Assembly: GCF_017873395.1 (NCBI RefSeq) | Contig: NZ_JAGGKC010000020.1 | Location: 1-64,000 of the forward strand | Length of the DNA: 64,000 nucleotides | Direction of reading: 5' to 3' | DNA from: Youngiibacter multivorans | GTDB lineage: Bacteria; Bacillota; Clostridia; Clostridiales; Clostridiaceae | In this document: positions 14,218 through 22,231 of the stretch, piece after piece | How the letters are laid out: the number at the start of each line of letters is the position of its first letter | Position numbering within the stretch: the first letter of the stretch is position 1 | The notes under the pieces: model-generated | What the model was told of the DNA's origin: nothing | Seen by the model: the letters and a program-made list of their open reading frames with translations, nothing else | Database searches by the model: none | Translations under genes and position numbers: made by a program

Positions 14218-15606
14218 TTATGCTTCGAACTTCTCTCTCTTCTTGAGTGCCGCGAGCATTACTCCGCCGACTACAGTTCCTATTACTATTGACAGGAAGT
14301 ACATCGGAAGATTTCCTACCGCATTAGGTATTGGAAGTACGAATATTCCACCGTGTGGTACTGCAAGAGTAGCCTTGAATATCATTGAAAGTGCTCCGGT
14401 TATAGCTGATCCCACCATTATCGAAGGTATTACCCTCAGAGGATCTGCTGCTGCGAAAGGTATTGCGCCTTCAGTTATGAATGAGGCTCCAAGTGCCCAT
14501 GCTGCCTTTCCTGCTTCTCTTTCTTCCTCTGTGTACTTGTTCTTTGCAAGTACTGTTGAAAGTGCTATCGCAAGAGGAGGTACCATTCCTGCTGCCATTA
14601 CAGCTGCCATGATCATCGAAGGTTCACCGCTGGCAATAGTTGCTGCTCCGAATGTGTAAGCCGCCTTGTTTACCGGTCCTCCCATGTCAAACGCCATCAT
14701 GAGACCAAGTATTGCTCCAAGCAATCCAGCGTTTGCTCCGCTGAGGCCCTTAAGCCATGCAACCATAGTGTCGTTTATTGCCTTTACCGGTCCGCCAAGA
14801 ACAAATATCATGATAAGTCCTACGATCAAAGTTGACAGAACTGGCAGTATGAGTACAGGCATCAGTCCTTCAAGGGACTTTGGAAGCTTTATGAGCTTTC
14901 TAAGGTATACGACCACATAACCAGCAAGGAAACCGGCCAGCATTCCGCCCAGGAAGCCTGCTCCGACACTTCCTGCAATGAGTCCGCCTACCATACCTGG
15001 TACAAGACCCGGTCTGTCAGCTATCGAGAACGCTATGTAACCAGCAAGTATTGGAACCATGAGTCCGAATGCTCCGCTTCCGCCGCCCATCTGCATGAGC
15101 GCTGCAGCTATGGAGCCTTCCTGCTCGAAGGCCTTGATACCGAATGCGAAGGAGAATGCTATGAGGAGTCCTCCTGCGACAACGAAAGGAATCATGTATG
15201 ATACTCCGGTCATAAGGTGCTTGTAAGCTCCGGTCCTCGACTTCTTCTCCTGAGCCTTGGCTTCAGCAACCTGATCCTGGATGTTAGCTACTGGCTTTGC
15301 CTGAGCAGCTCTCTCAAGAAGACCCTTGGCATCCTTTATCGCATCCTTTACGGATACCTCGATAACGGGAAGCCCCTTGAACCTTTCCTTGTCAACCTTG
15401 GTGTCTACAGCGAGGATTACCGCACTGGCATTTTTGATATCCTCAGCAGTAATTACGTTCTCAGCTCCGACCGATCCTTGAGTCTCAACCTTGATCTCGT
15501 GCCCCATCTGCTTCGCAGCCATCTGGAGCGCCTCTGCCGCCATGTAGGTGTGGGCTATGCCAGTTGGGCAAGATGTTACAGCTACAAATTTCATCCTTTT
15601 GTCCAT
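14218..15606 (-). CDS. fruA: PTS fructose-specific EIIBC component
   Basis: This protein of up to 462 residues imports fructose and phosphorylates it to fructose-1-phosphate. The EIIB domain (about 1-105) has the phosphocysteine site TSCPTGIAHTYMAAEAL with Cys13. The EIIC domain (about 130-455) has repeated hydrophobic segments and GVSYMIPFVVAGG. The IIA domain is encoded separately just upstream. An in-frame ATG at 15594 would give the canonical N-terminus MKFVAVTSCPTG; neither start has an ideally spaced ribosome-binding site, so the first residues are uncertain. It is the last gene of fruR-fruK-IIA-IIBC. Confidence 0.93.
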   Translation of the reverse strand: MDKRMKFVAVTSCPTGIAHTYMAAEALQMAAKQMGHEIKVETQGSVGAENVITAEDIKNASAVILAVDTKVDKERFKGLPVIEVSVKDAIKDAKGLLERAAQAKPVANIQDQVAEAKAQEKKSRTGAYKHLMTGVSYMIPFVVAGGLLIAFSFAFGIKAFEQEGSIAAALMQMGGGSGAFGLMVPILAGYIAFSIADRPGLVPGMVGGLIAGSVGAGFLGGMLAGFLAGYVVVYLRKLIKLPKSLEGLMPVLILPVLSTLIVGLIMIFVLGGPVKAINDTMVAWLKGLSGANAGLLGAILGLMMAFDMGGPVNKAAYTFGAATIASGEPSMIMAAVMAAGMVPPLAIALSTVLAKNKYTEEEREAGKAAWALGASFITEGAIPFAAADPLRVIPSIMVGSAITGALSMIFKATLAVPHGGIFVLPIPNAVGNLPMYFLSIVIGTVVGGVMLAALKKREKFEA

Positions 15607-15627
15607 CCTTTCATAATTGTATTTTTG

Positions 15628-16071
15628 TTATTTGAATGCGTTGATGAAGCTTTCGAAATCTGTGCATTTCATCAGGCTTTCCCTGACTTCTTCATGCATC
15701 AGCTTTCTTGATATCTCACTGAGTGCCCTCAGGTGAAGATCGCTTGATTCCTGTGGAACTGCTATTAGGAAGAATAGATGTGCAGGAAGGTCGTCCATGC
15801 TCTCGTAGTCGATCCCATTGTCACTTCTGCCGAAAACTATCGACGCTTCGATTACAGCATCACTCTTTCCGTGAGGGATTGCGATACCCATACCGATTCC
15901 GGTTGAGAATTCAGACTCCCTGTGAAGCACAGCCTTCTTGAATTCATCCTTATCCCTTACCTTGCCGTCAGCAACCAGAATGTCTATAAGCTCTGAAATC
16001 ACGTCTGACTTTGTAGTAGAATCAAGTCCGAATTTTACCCTGTCCTTTGAAAACATGTCTATAGTGTTCAT
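15628..16071 (-). CDS. PTS fructose-specific EIIA component
   Basis: This 147-residue IIA domain accepts phosphate from HPr on His67 (GMGIAIPHGKSD, 61-72) and passes it to Cys13 of EIIB. The length and LHLRALSEISRKL near the C-terminus are typical of mannitol/fructose IIA proteins. GGAGG lies seven bases before the ATG at 16071; an ATG at 16077 that overlaps the fruK stop is too close to it. Encoding IIA apart from IIBC, between fruK and fruA, is common in Firmicutes. Confidence 0.92.
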   Translation of the reverse strand: MNTIDMFSKDRVKFGLDSTTKSDVISELIDILVADGKVRDKDEFKKAVLHRESEFSTGIGMGIAIPHGKSDAVIEASIVFGRSDNGIDYESMDDLPAHLFFLIAVPQESSDLHLRALSEISRKLMHEEVRESLMKCTDFESFINAFK

Positions 16072-16073
16072 TT

Positions 16074-17009
16074 TCATACCTCCGTTATTTTGGTAAAAGC
16101 TAGAGAAAGATACGGTGCAATATCTGAAGGAGTGCATGCCTGCGTTCCTTCAAGAGTTACAGTTGCGGCCCCGAATGCCTGTGCATTGGCAAGGGTCTCC
16201 TTGTCGTCAAGGCCTTTCAGCCTTGCATACACCAGCGCAGCTACCATCGAATCACCAGCTCCTACAGTGCTCTTTACCGGCACCTTCAGGCCTTTTGCCC
16301 GAAATGCCCTGTCCTTGGTCACATACATGCTTCCATCACCGCCAAGTGAAACCATCACCTTGCCGACTCCCTTGTCCATCAGCCGTCTGGCTGCTGCAAG
16401 TATGTCCTCATCACTCTCAAGCTTTCTTCCTTCAAGGAGGGATAGTTCAAAGTCATTAGGCTTTACTGCATCGGGTCCTGCCTTAAGAGCTTCCTCGAAA
16501 AGTTCACCCTCAGCATCCACCAGCACATATGCTCCCCTGTTCTTCGCGATCTCTGTCAGTGTCCTGTATATGTCCTTGGGCACTGATGAACTGGCACCGC
16601 CCGACAAGACCACCGTATCACCAGATTTGACTATTTTCTCGAATTTTCCCAGGAACTCTTCAAGCTCATCCTTTTCGATTACCGCTCCCGGTTCGTTAAT
16701 GTCAGTAAACTCATTCTTAACTCTGTCGACCACCTTGGTATTTGTCCTTGTATTTCCTCTGATTGATACAAAGTCTGAATCAATCCCCTTGCTCTTAAGC
16801 TCCCTGAGAAAAAGCTCCTTGAGGTTTCCACCCAGGAATCCCGTGCATATCGACTGCACTCCGAATTCCTTAAGTACCTTAGATACATTTATGCCTTTTC
16901 CGCCGATGTCCTGCCTTACCGATAAAGCCCTGTTCACCATTCCGGGAGTGAAGTCCTCCAGGATCAGCGTCTTGTCAAGGGCCGGGTTAAGCGTGACCGT
17001 TATGACCAT
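16074..17009 (-). CDS. fruK: 1-phosphofructokinase
   Basis: This 311-residue PfkB-family kinase converts fructose-1-phosphate to fructose-1,6-bisphosphate. It has the N-terminal TLNPALDKT, the glycine motif DIGGKGINVSKVLKEFG (about 36-52) and the catalytic anion-hole motif STVGAGDSMVAA near residue 250, with the general-base Asp. AAAGGAG precedes the ATG. It lies between fruR and the PTS genes, the standard order. Confidence 0.95.
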   Translation of the reverse strand: MVITVTLNPALDKTLILEDFTPGMVNRALSVRQDIGGKGINVSKVLKEFGVQSICTGFLGGNLKELFLRELKSKGIDSDFVSIRGNTRTNTKVVDRVKNEFTDINEPGAVIEKDELEEFLGKFEKIVKSGDTVVLSGGASSSVPKDIYRTLTEIAKNRGAYVLVDAEGELFEEALKAGPDAVKPNDFELSLLEGRKLESDEDILAAARRLMDKGVGKVMVSLGGDGSMYVTKDRAFRAKGLKVPVKSTVGAGDSMVAALVYARLKGLDDKETLANAQAFGAATVTLEGTQACTPSDIAPYLSLAFTKITEV

Positions 17010-17024
17010 TTATCGCATCTCCTT

Positions 17025-17783
17025 TCAATCGTGCAGAATCAAAACTCCTGCTTCAGCAAAACTATTCAGGACCTTCGAGTCCGGCTTGCCAGCAGTAATC
17101 ACTGCACTGAAGGCTCTGATCGGGCTTATTACCGAGAAGTTTACCTTACCGAATTTTGACATGTCCGTTACCGCATAAACCTTGTTGGCTGAGTTAACCA
17201 TGGCCTTCTTGGTCTGAGCTTCCACAAAGTTAGGTGTGGTAGCTCCATCTTCAACACTAATTCCGTTTACTCCTATGAATGCAATGTCGGCTCTGAAGTT
17301 TGAAAGTGCTCTCTCTGCAAGATGTCCAACCATAGCCCTGGTGTTATGTCTTAATACTCCGCCTGTAAGCACCACTTCTACAGAATCCCTTTCAGACATT
17401 AAGGATGCTATATCTATCGAATTAGTCACTACTGTGATGTTCTTTGCTGTTATCCGCTTTGCGATCTCAAATGTAGTGGTACCTGAATCCAGGATCACTG
17501 TATCTCCATCACCTACAAGAGCTGCTGCAATATCTCCGATATGCGCCTTGGCATCCTGGTTCTCAGTTGACTTCTCAGTGTATGTCGGTTCGAAGTTTCT
17601 CTGGTTGATTCCAACTGCTCCACCGTGGGTTCTCGTCAGCAGGTTCTTCTCTTCCATTTCCTGAAGGTCTCTTCTGATTGTAGACTCTGAAACATCAAAC
17701 GCATCAGCCAGCTCTGTAACCTTAAGACTGTTTTTCTCTTCAAGCATCGCTGCGATCTTTTCCTGTCTCTCTTCAGCAAACAT
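17025..17783 (-). CDS. fruR: DeoR-family repressor of the fructose operon
   Basis: This 252-residue regulator has an N-terminal DeoR helix-turn-helix (AEERQEKIAAMLEEKNSLKVTELADAFDVSESTIRRDL) and a sugar-phosphate-sensing C-terminal domain with DSGTTTFEIAKRI and VLTGGVLR. FruR proteins release DNA when fructose-1-phosphate is present. The ATG at 17783 is seven bases after AGGAGG; the ATG two codons earlier is only one base away. Its own promoter region carries tandem 10-bp repeats that are likely its binding sites, so it should repress itself and the operon. Confidence 0.92.
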   Translation of the reverse strand: MFAEERQEKIAAMLEEKNSLKVTELADAFDVSESTIRRDLQEMEEKNLLTRTHGGAVGINQRNFEPTYTEKSTENQDAKAHIGDIAAALVGDGDTVILDSGTTTFEIAKRITAKNITVVTNSIDIASLMSERDSVEVVLTGGVLRHNTRAMVGHLAERALSNFRADIAFIGVNGISVEDGATTPNFVEAQTKKAMVNSANKVYAVTDMSKFGKVNFSVISPIRAFSAVITAGKPDSKVLNSFAEAGVLILHD

Positions 17784-17790
17784 CCTCATA

Positions 17791-17830
17791 CCTCCTGCTC
17801 ATTTGTGCTCGTTTATGCTTGTTCTTGCTC
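17791..17830 (-). promoter_or_regulatory. Tandem 10-bp operator repeats (candidate FruR sites)
   Basis: Read on the minus strand, four consecutive 10-bp units follow one another without a gap: GAGCAAGAAC, AAGCATAAAC, GAGCACAAAT, GAGCAGGAGG. The last one contains the fruR ribosome-binding site. The consensus RAGCANAAAY with a one-helical-turn period is the kind of site DeoR-family repressors use. They begin almost at the predicted transcription start. Confidence 0.65.
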
Positions 17831-17838
17831 GCAACCTC

Positions 17839-17867
17839 ATACTATACCGTTATCAAGCCGTTGTCAA
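17839..17867 (-). promoter_or_regulatory. Promoter of the fructose operon
   Basis: On the minus strand a consensus TTGACA (17862-17867) and TAGTAT (17839-17844) are separated by 17 bp. The predicted start falls near 17832, right at the tandem repeats. Confidence 0.8.
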
Positions 17868-17963
17868 TACGATTTCATGGAAAATAATATGAATCTTTTT
17901 TCATATATGAGCACATTCGCGCAAAATCAACAGCTGCGCCAGATGCCAATTATGGAGAAACGT

Positions 17964-18003
17964 AAAAAACGGAATCCGGTTCATCTTAACGAACCGGATT
18001 CCG
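17964..18003 (-). terminator. Terminator after the phosphinothricin-acetyltransferase-like gene
   Basis: A perfect 13-bp stem (CGGAATCCGGTTC, 17970-17982, and complement 17991-18003) is followed on the minus strand by six T residues. Confidence 0.88.
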
Positions 18004-18048
18004 CCTGTTTCCATATTCAAAACCTTATACTATCTCAAATTATACTAA

Positions 18049-18546
18049 TCAATCATAGTCCCTTATGCTCATGGAGAACATCGCCACGCTATACCATTTT
18101 CCGAACTTTCGCCCTACGTTTTCAAATGTACCCACATGCTTGAATCCAAAGGACTCCACAAGCGCCACACTTCCGGGATTCGGCAGCGTGACTCCCGCGA
18201 TTACGGTATATATGCCCATTATCCTCAGCCTTTCAATCAGTTCTTCCACCAGGGCCTTACCGATTCCTTTCCTGTGATGGACATCCGCAACATAAACCGA
18301 CAGCTCAGATGTCGGATCATAAGCCTTACGGTCTCTGAATCGCCCGGCATAGGCATAGCCGACGACATCCCCGTCCTCTTCCATCACTATCCAGGGATAA
18401 TCCTTAATGACCTTGGATATCCTTCTTGCCATCTCAACCTCATCAGGAGGTTCAAGCTCGAAAGAAACGGCATTGTCTGTAACGTAGCGCCTGTAAATGT
18501 CAGTTATCTCCCTTGCATCGGATAGTTTCACATCTCTAATAAGCAT
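18049..18546 (-). CDS. GNAT acetyltransferase, phosphinothricin-acetyltransferase-like
   Basis: This 165-residue acetyltransferase resembles the PAT/MnaT family. It shows the N-terminal IRDVKLSDAREITDIYRRYVTDNAVSFE pattern, the central YAYAGRFRDRKAYDPTSELSVYV and the acetyl-CoA loop VHHRKGIGKALVEELIERL. Family members acetylate amino-acid-like compounds such as methionine sulfone. It is a single gene with its own terminator. The start is the ATG at 18546; the ribosome-binding site is weak. The substrate is not determined. Confidence 0.85.
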   Translation of the reverse strand: MLIRDVKLSDAREITDIYRRYVTDNAVSFELEPPDEVEMARRISKVIKDYPWIVMEEDGDVVGYAYAGRFRDRKAYDPTSELSVYVADVHHRKGIGKALVEELIERLRIMGIYTVIAGVTLPNPGSVALVESFGFKHVGTFENVGRKFGKWYSVAMFSMSIRDYD

Positions 18547-18625
18547 CCGTATAACCCCTTCTTGGCCATGCCCGATTTCTTACCTAAAGGATAGCACAAG
18601 GAAGAAATAAATTGTAGATACTCTC

Positions 18626-19531
18626 TTATTCTGTAAGCCTTACCTCGAACCTTGATGTGAAAAAGTCAGTCTCCGGATATATTTCATTCACTATGTCGTA
18701 TAGTCCAAGAACCCTGAAAGACATGTTCCTGTCATCTCCATTATCCTCATATGTGATTATCTCGACCTTCATAAGTACCAGGTCATTGAAATCAACATGG
18801 GTATTGTTATCCAGATTATACTTACTCGTAGTGATGGCTTCAGGAGAAAGGCTGAATATGTACTGTGTCCTTCCCTGAGCGAGTATCGTGTTGAGGTCTG
18901 TCTTTATCTGGGAGTCCACACCGTTCTGCAGGTCAATGCCATCTGAATAATTTACAGTGAAATAGATCTTTCCTGTTGCAGGGTCAGTGACTATGGAGCA
19001 TTCCTTCTTCTCTATCCTATCTGCCAGTCCCACTTCCACATGATCCCAAAGGGTATTTATTGAATTCAATTCAGGCGCTTTGACATAGTTGATGAATGGA
19101 AGCGCTTCACCGTTCCACACCCTCGTCAGCTTGGCTGTTGCATCAGCTGAAATCAAGGAATCCGTTGCGAATAGTCCTCCAAACAGAGTCTCAACCTTCT
19201 GGCTAACCTTCACCGACAGTGTTTTTGTGGCTTTGCTCACATAAGTCTTCTGGACAGTAAGCTCTGACTTGAACAGAGAGTTCTCGACGTTTGCATCAGC
19301 ATATTCATATATGAGCGTATCAAGTGCGCTATCAGTTATCATGTCAACAGACTGAGCTCCTGCAAGAGCCGCAGCATCAGCTGCATTCTGAAGCTGCACC
19401 TTCTGCAGCGTTACGAGTCCATAATCGAGAACGAATGCCCCGATGGACAAAAACAGTGTCATCATCATCGCAGCAGCAACGAGTACCTGACCTTCTTCTT
19501 CCTTTTTCAGTCTTCCTAACATCTTAAGCAT
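18626..19531 (-). CDS. Tad-like pseudopilin/TadG-like membrane protein (orphan)
   Basis: This 301-residue protein begins with a basic stretch then EEEGQVLVAAAMMMTLFLSIGAFVLDYG, a type-IV-prepilin-like hydrophobic helix, and continues with LQNAADAAALAGAQSV, the signature of Tad/TadG-like proteins that pass through the Flp pilus machinery. The external domain (about 100-300) is not recognised. The ATG at 19531 is eight bases after GAGG; a GTG three codons earlier lacks spacing. No tad secretion genes are in the window, so its assembly system must be elsewhere or absent. Confidence 0.75.
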   Translation of the reverse strand: MLKMLGRLKKEEEGQVLVAAAMMMTLFLSIGAFVLDYGLVTLQKVQLQNAADAAALAGAQSVDMITDSALDTLIYEYADANVENSLFKSELTVQKTYVSKATKTLSVKVSQKVETLFGGLFATDSLISADATAKLTRVWNGEALPFINYVKAPELNSINTLWDHVEVGLADRIEKKECSIVTDPATGKIYFTVNYSDGIDLQNGVDSQIKTDLNTILAQGRTQYIFSLSPEAITTSKYNLDNNTHVDFNDLVLMKVEIITYEDNGDDRNMSFRVLGLYDIVNEIYPETDFFTSRFEVRLTE

Positions 19532-19720
19532 CGCACTCACCTCAACTATAATATTTATATCAAACGATTAAATGTGATTCGATTTTAACATAAAATATAA
19601 CATTAATAACAATGCTTAACTTATATTTATTATTGTCAACCGAGTTTTTTCGATATTAATATAATTAGTTTTAAAATAGAATAGCTATATTCGTTAACCA
19701 TTTCATAAATGAGTGTTTTT
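19532..19720. other. AT-rich intergenic region
   Basis: No gene was seen. It is strongly AT-rich and probably holds the promoter of the Tad-like gene on the minus strand. Confidence 0.35.
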
Positions 19721-19812
19721 TTAAGCACAGCCTTCGACAGCAAACATCTAATTCCACTATAAGACGCAAAACTACGGATACCTGTTATCCGTTGCGGCTT
19801 GCTGGTTACTGA
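19720..19812 (+). promoter_or_regulatory. Candidate degenerate c-di-GMP-I (GEMM-I) riboswitch
   Basis: Two landmark segments of the GEMM-I fold occur in order and spacing: GCAAAC (19741-19746) and GACGCAAAaCTACGGAT (from 19764). Further on, GCTGGTTACTGA (near 19799-19810) resembles the conserved GCCGGGTTACCGA end. The GAAA tetraloop and a clear P2 stem are missing and one conserved G is lost. If real it sits about 100 bases ahead of the SWIM-domain gene. It may be a diverged or decayed copy. Confidence 0.3.
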
Positions 19813-19909
19813 AATAATTAAATTTCGTCAAAAATCCCTTCTGAAGCAATTAAGGCACCGAAATGCTATCATAAAGTCAGAACCACGTGTAGAAATGGAG
19901 GATACAACC

Positions 19910-20218
19910 TTGAAGCTGAAGGATTCACTTGGAAATGACCTAATTTCACGACTCGCGACACCATCCAACATAAGACTGGGGGAAGAGATCTTCAAATCAG
20001 GAGGAGTCGAGATCCTCTCATGTGACGATAATAAGGCGACAGCTAAAGTATCAGGTGGACAGACAAAAATGACAGAGATCGAAGGAACTGAGGATATGAC
20101 AATGTGGAAGTGCTCATGTCTTGGAAAGCGAACCACTATCTTCTGCAAGCACTGCGTTGCCCTGGCGATTGCATTTGTAGAAACGGATATTTCTTCAACA
20201 GATCCTCCAGTAGAATAA
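19910..20218 (+). CDS. SWIM zinc-finger domain protein
   Basis: This 102-residue protein carries one recognisable motif near the C-terminus, WKCSCLGKRTTIFCKHCVALAIA, which fits the SWIM zinc-binding pattern CxCxnCxH. SWIM domains bind DNA or protein and are common in helicase- and transposase-associated proteins. A TTG at 19910 lies eight bases after GGAGG and decides the start; the longer frame begins at 19799 and the ATG at 19895 has no ribosome-binding site. The rest of the protein (LGNDLISRLATPSNIRLGEEIF) is like the N-terminal half of stand-alone SWIM proteins. The role is unknown. Confidence 0.7.
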   Translation: MKLKDSLGNDLISRLATPSNIRLGEEIFKSGGVEILSCDDNKATAKVSGGQTKMTEIEGTEDMTMWKCSCLGKRTTIFCKHCVALAIAFVETDISSTDPPVE

Positions 20219-20338
20219 AATAATGCTTAAGTTATGAAATAAATTGGTATTCCCCACCCAAAAGGAGCCCATATCTATTTCCGATTCTTCATGAGATCAC
20301 ATACTTCATATATAATCAGTGCAATCCTCAAATAAATG

Positions 20339-20378
20339 TACCCTGCCTGGCAGCCTTAGTTGACTGCATGGCAGGGTA
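20339..20378. terminator. Hairpin at the 3' end of the GH1 remnant
   Basis: The stem TACCCTGCC.TGCAG-type (20339-20353 with 20364-20378, one mismatch) lies seven bases past the stop of the glycosidase fragment. It was presumably the terminator of the original gene. The minus-strand T-run is short. Confidence 0.55.
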
Positions 20379-20385
20379 TGTTTCA

Positions 20386-20595
20386 TTATTTCTCAGGATA
20401 CTCTCCAAAGACCAGAACATCAGAGTAGAAATGGTTTATGAGGTTCTTCTTGAGTGTAAGCTCAACATCATCAGGATTGCATGTGTTCGGATAAGTCGTG
20501 AGCATGCAGCCCATCTGGCTTCCTGGAATTATCCTGTGGCAGTCTTCAGTTACAAGTGCTGATGCCACAAACTGGTGATGCAGGGCCTGGAACAC
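20386..20595 (-). pseudogene. Remnant of a GH1 6-phospho-beta-glucosidase gene
   Basis: The 69-codon frame FQALHHQFVASALVTEDCHRI... and the downstream IGCMLTTYPNTCNPDDVELTL... FYSDVLVFGEYPEK correspond to an internal part of family-1 6-phospho-beta-glucosidases (ALHHELVASAL, GCML...YPYTCNPEDV and DV..RGEYP). A stop codon lies directly before it, and neither the catalytic acid region (NEP) nor the nucleophile region (ENG) is present. It is about one seventh of a normal 470-residue enzyme. An IS200/IS605 element lies 75 bp away, but the other half of the gene is not on its far side. Confidence 0.75.
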
Positions 20596-20670
20596 AACCT
20601 CTTTTTATTCTCCATCCGGACAATTATCTGGAATGATCCACGCTGTTGTGAACGGATGTCTTATTATACT

Positions 20671-20808
20671 TTGAAACTTTCATGACTAAAGTCACGAGAT
20701 TCTTGGGAACAGAGCATACTTAGCGGCTTATTTCTTTGCAACCAGAGGTTTCTCTTTTTTTACCAAGCTATCCCCGCAATTCCTGCGGTTCCTATTTGCT
20801 TCATATCA
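20671..20808 (-). ncRNA. Predicted omega RNA (right-end RNA) of TnpB
   Basis: In this family the guide RNA for TnpB is made from the tnpB 3' end and the right end of the element, and the guide is the flanking DNA immediately after it. Here the 138 bases after the tnpB stop include a GC-rich hairpin (AACCGCAGGAATTGCGGGGATA region, 20776-20797) and the terminal GTGACTTTAGTCATG hairpin. The guide would be the minus-strand bases from 20670 down to about 20651. This is inferred from family knowledge, not from expression. Confidence 0.55.
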
Positions 20809-21957
20809 CTAAGACCCTGGAGTCAGAGCTCTTATCCTGAGTCCTTCAGCCAGTATATTTCTTGCTGCATTGACATCACGGTCATGATGGGATTGGCAAA
20901 CTGGACAGGTCCACTCCCTTACATGGAGTGGCTTCTTCCCGTCCTTGTGGCCGCACTCTGAGCATATCTGACTTGACGGAAACCACCTGCTTATCCTGAT
21001 GACTTCTTTTCCATACCAATCAGCCTTGTACTGCAGTTTCGATACAAGGCTTGTCCACGATACATCAGAAATGCTTTTTACCAGTTTGCGGTTGCGCATC
21101 ATGCCCTTCACATTAAGGTCCTCGATACAGATGATATCGTGGTTTTTGACTATCTCTGTACTGAGTTTGTTAAGATATTCTTTTCGCTGGTTCGCAACCT
21201 TTTCATAAAGTCTCGCTACCTTCCGTCTCTGCTTCTGATAGTTCCTGGCTTCAGACAGGGGAATGCCTCTTTTCTCTGAAGCAAGTGCCCGCCTTGCAAG
21301 CTTTCGCTGCTCACGTCTGAGCCTCTCTTCCATTTGTCTAGTGAAATGATTGTTGTCATTCCTGCTGCCGTCTGACAGGACTGCAAAGTCAATGATTCCG
21401 AGGTCAATTCCGACTGTAGAGTCAGTCTTTGGCAATTCACAGATTTCCTCTTCACAAAGGATTGATACGAAGAATTTCCCGCTCGGTTTCCTTCGTACTG
21501 TGGCATTTAGTATACGCCCTTTCATCTCTCTACTGTCTGCAAACTTGACAAGGCCCAGCTTAGGAAGCTTCAGGTGATTTCCGGAAATTGAAATGTTGTT
21601 ATTAGAAAATTGTGTAGTGTAGCTTTGCCTCGAACTCTTCTTGCTCTTGAACTGTGGATGCTCATTCTGGCCTTTGAAAAATCTTGAGAAGGCGTCCGAC
21701 AGGTTACGAAGGGAATTCTGGAGCGAGCACTTATCTACTTCACGAAGCCATATTGTTTCCGGGTCCCTCTTCATCTTTGTCAGAAGTTTACAGCATGCGA
21801 AATAATTCAGACCTTTGCCAGTCTCCTCATATTCCTTGTTCCACAATTCCAGGAAATGGTTGAATACAAACCTTGAACTGCCGATTGTCCTTGCAATCAG
21901 CGTTTCCTGTTTTTTATCAGGATAGATACGGTATACATAGGCTTTATGCTGTAGCAA
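20809..21957 (-). CDS. tnpB: TnpB RNA-guided endonuclease of an IS200/IS605 element
   Basis: This 382-residue protein has a complete RuvC-like nuclease: Asp185 in VGIDLGIIDFAVL, Glu279 in ICIEDLNVKGM and Asp361 in HHDRDVNAARNI. A zinc ribbon lies between the last two (C332, C335, C351, C354). The N-terminal YVYRIYPDKKQETLI helix bundle is typical. TnpB, the ancestor of Cas12, cuts DNA at sites matched by its omega RNA and helps the element persist. A TTG at 21957 is eight bases after GGAGG; longer starts run into the tnpA remnant. No frameshift or lost catalytic residue is seen. Confidence 0.93.
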   Translation of the reverse strand: MLQHKAYVYRIYPDKKQETLIARTIGSSRFVFNHFLELWNKEYEETGKGLNYFACCKLLTKMKRDPETIWLREVDKCSLQNSLRNLSDAFSRFFKGQNEHPQFKSKKSSRQSYTTQFSNNNISISGNHLKLPKLGLVKFADSREMKGRILNATVRRKPSGKFFVSILCEEEICELPKTDSTVGIDLGIIDFAVLSDGSRNDNNHFTRQMEERLRREQRKLARRALASEKRGIPLSEARNYQKQRRKVARLYEKVANQRKEYLNKLSTEIVKNHDIICIEDLNVKGMMRNRKLVKSISDVSWTSLVSKLQYKADWYGKEVIRISRWFPSSQICSECGHKDGKKPLHVREWTCPVCQSHHDRDVNAARNILAEGLRIRALTPGS

Positions 21958-21994
21958 CGCTCTCACCTCCACCATTGTCAAAGCTTGAACTGTC

Positions 21995-22231
21995 TCATTT
22001 CTTTTTCCGACTCTGTATGTACCTGCGGATTTGCTCCTTGGTGTTTTCACTGACTGTGGCAACAAAGCAGCTGGGATTCCACTTTAAGTGCTTTGACGAC
22101 ATTTGGGATATAGTACTGAGGTTTGAAATAATCTTCAGATGCACATAATCATTATGTGTTTCCTCCTCCAGAATATTCATACCATTGACATCTGGAATCA
22201 GATTTAACAAATCCTTCATATTTTTATCCAC
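21995..22231 (-). pseudogene. Remnant of the IS200/IS605 Y1 transposase TnpA
   Basis: The 78-codon frame matches the C-terminal half of Y1 transposases: GMNILEEETHNDYVHLKII, then WNPSCFVATVSENTKEQIRRYIQSRK. The HUH motif (normally DHVHL) reads DYVHL, so one metal-binding His is lost. The segment between the HUH motif and WNPS is shortened, and the first 60 or so residues are absent. The catalytic Tyr-containing end (RRYIQ) remains. It cannot be an active transposase. Confidence 0.75.

Noticed and set aside
16090..17178. 362-codon plus-strand frame opposite fruK/fruR
   Set aside because: Shadow frame spanning two confirmed genes; no start signal.
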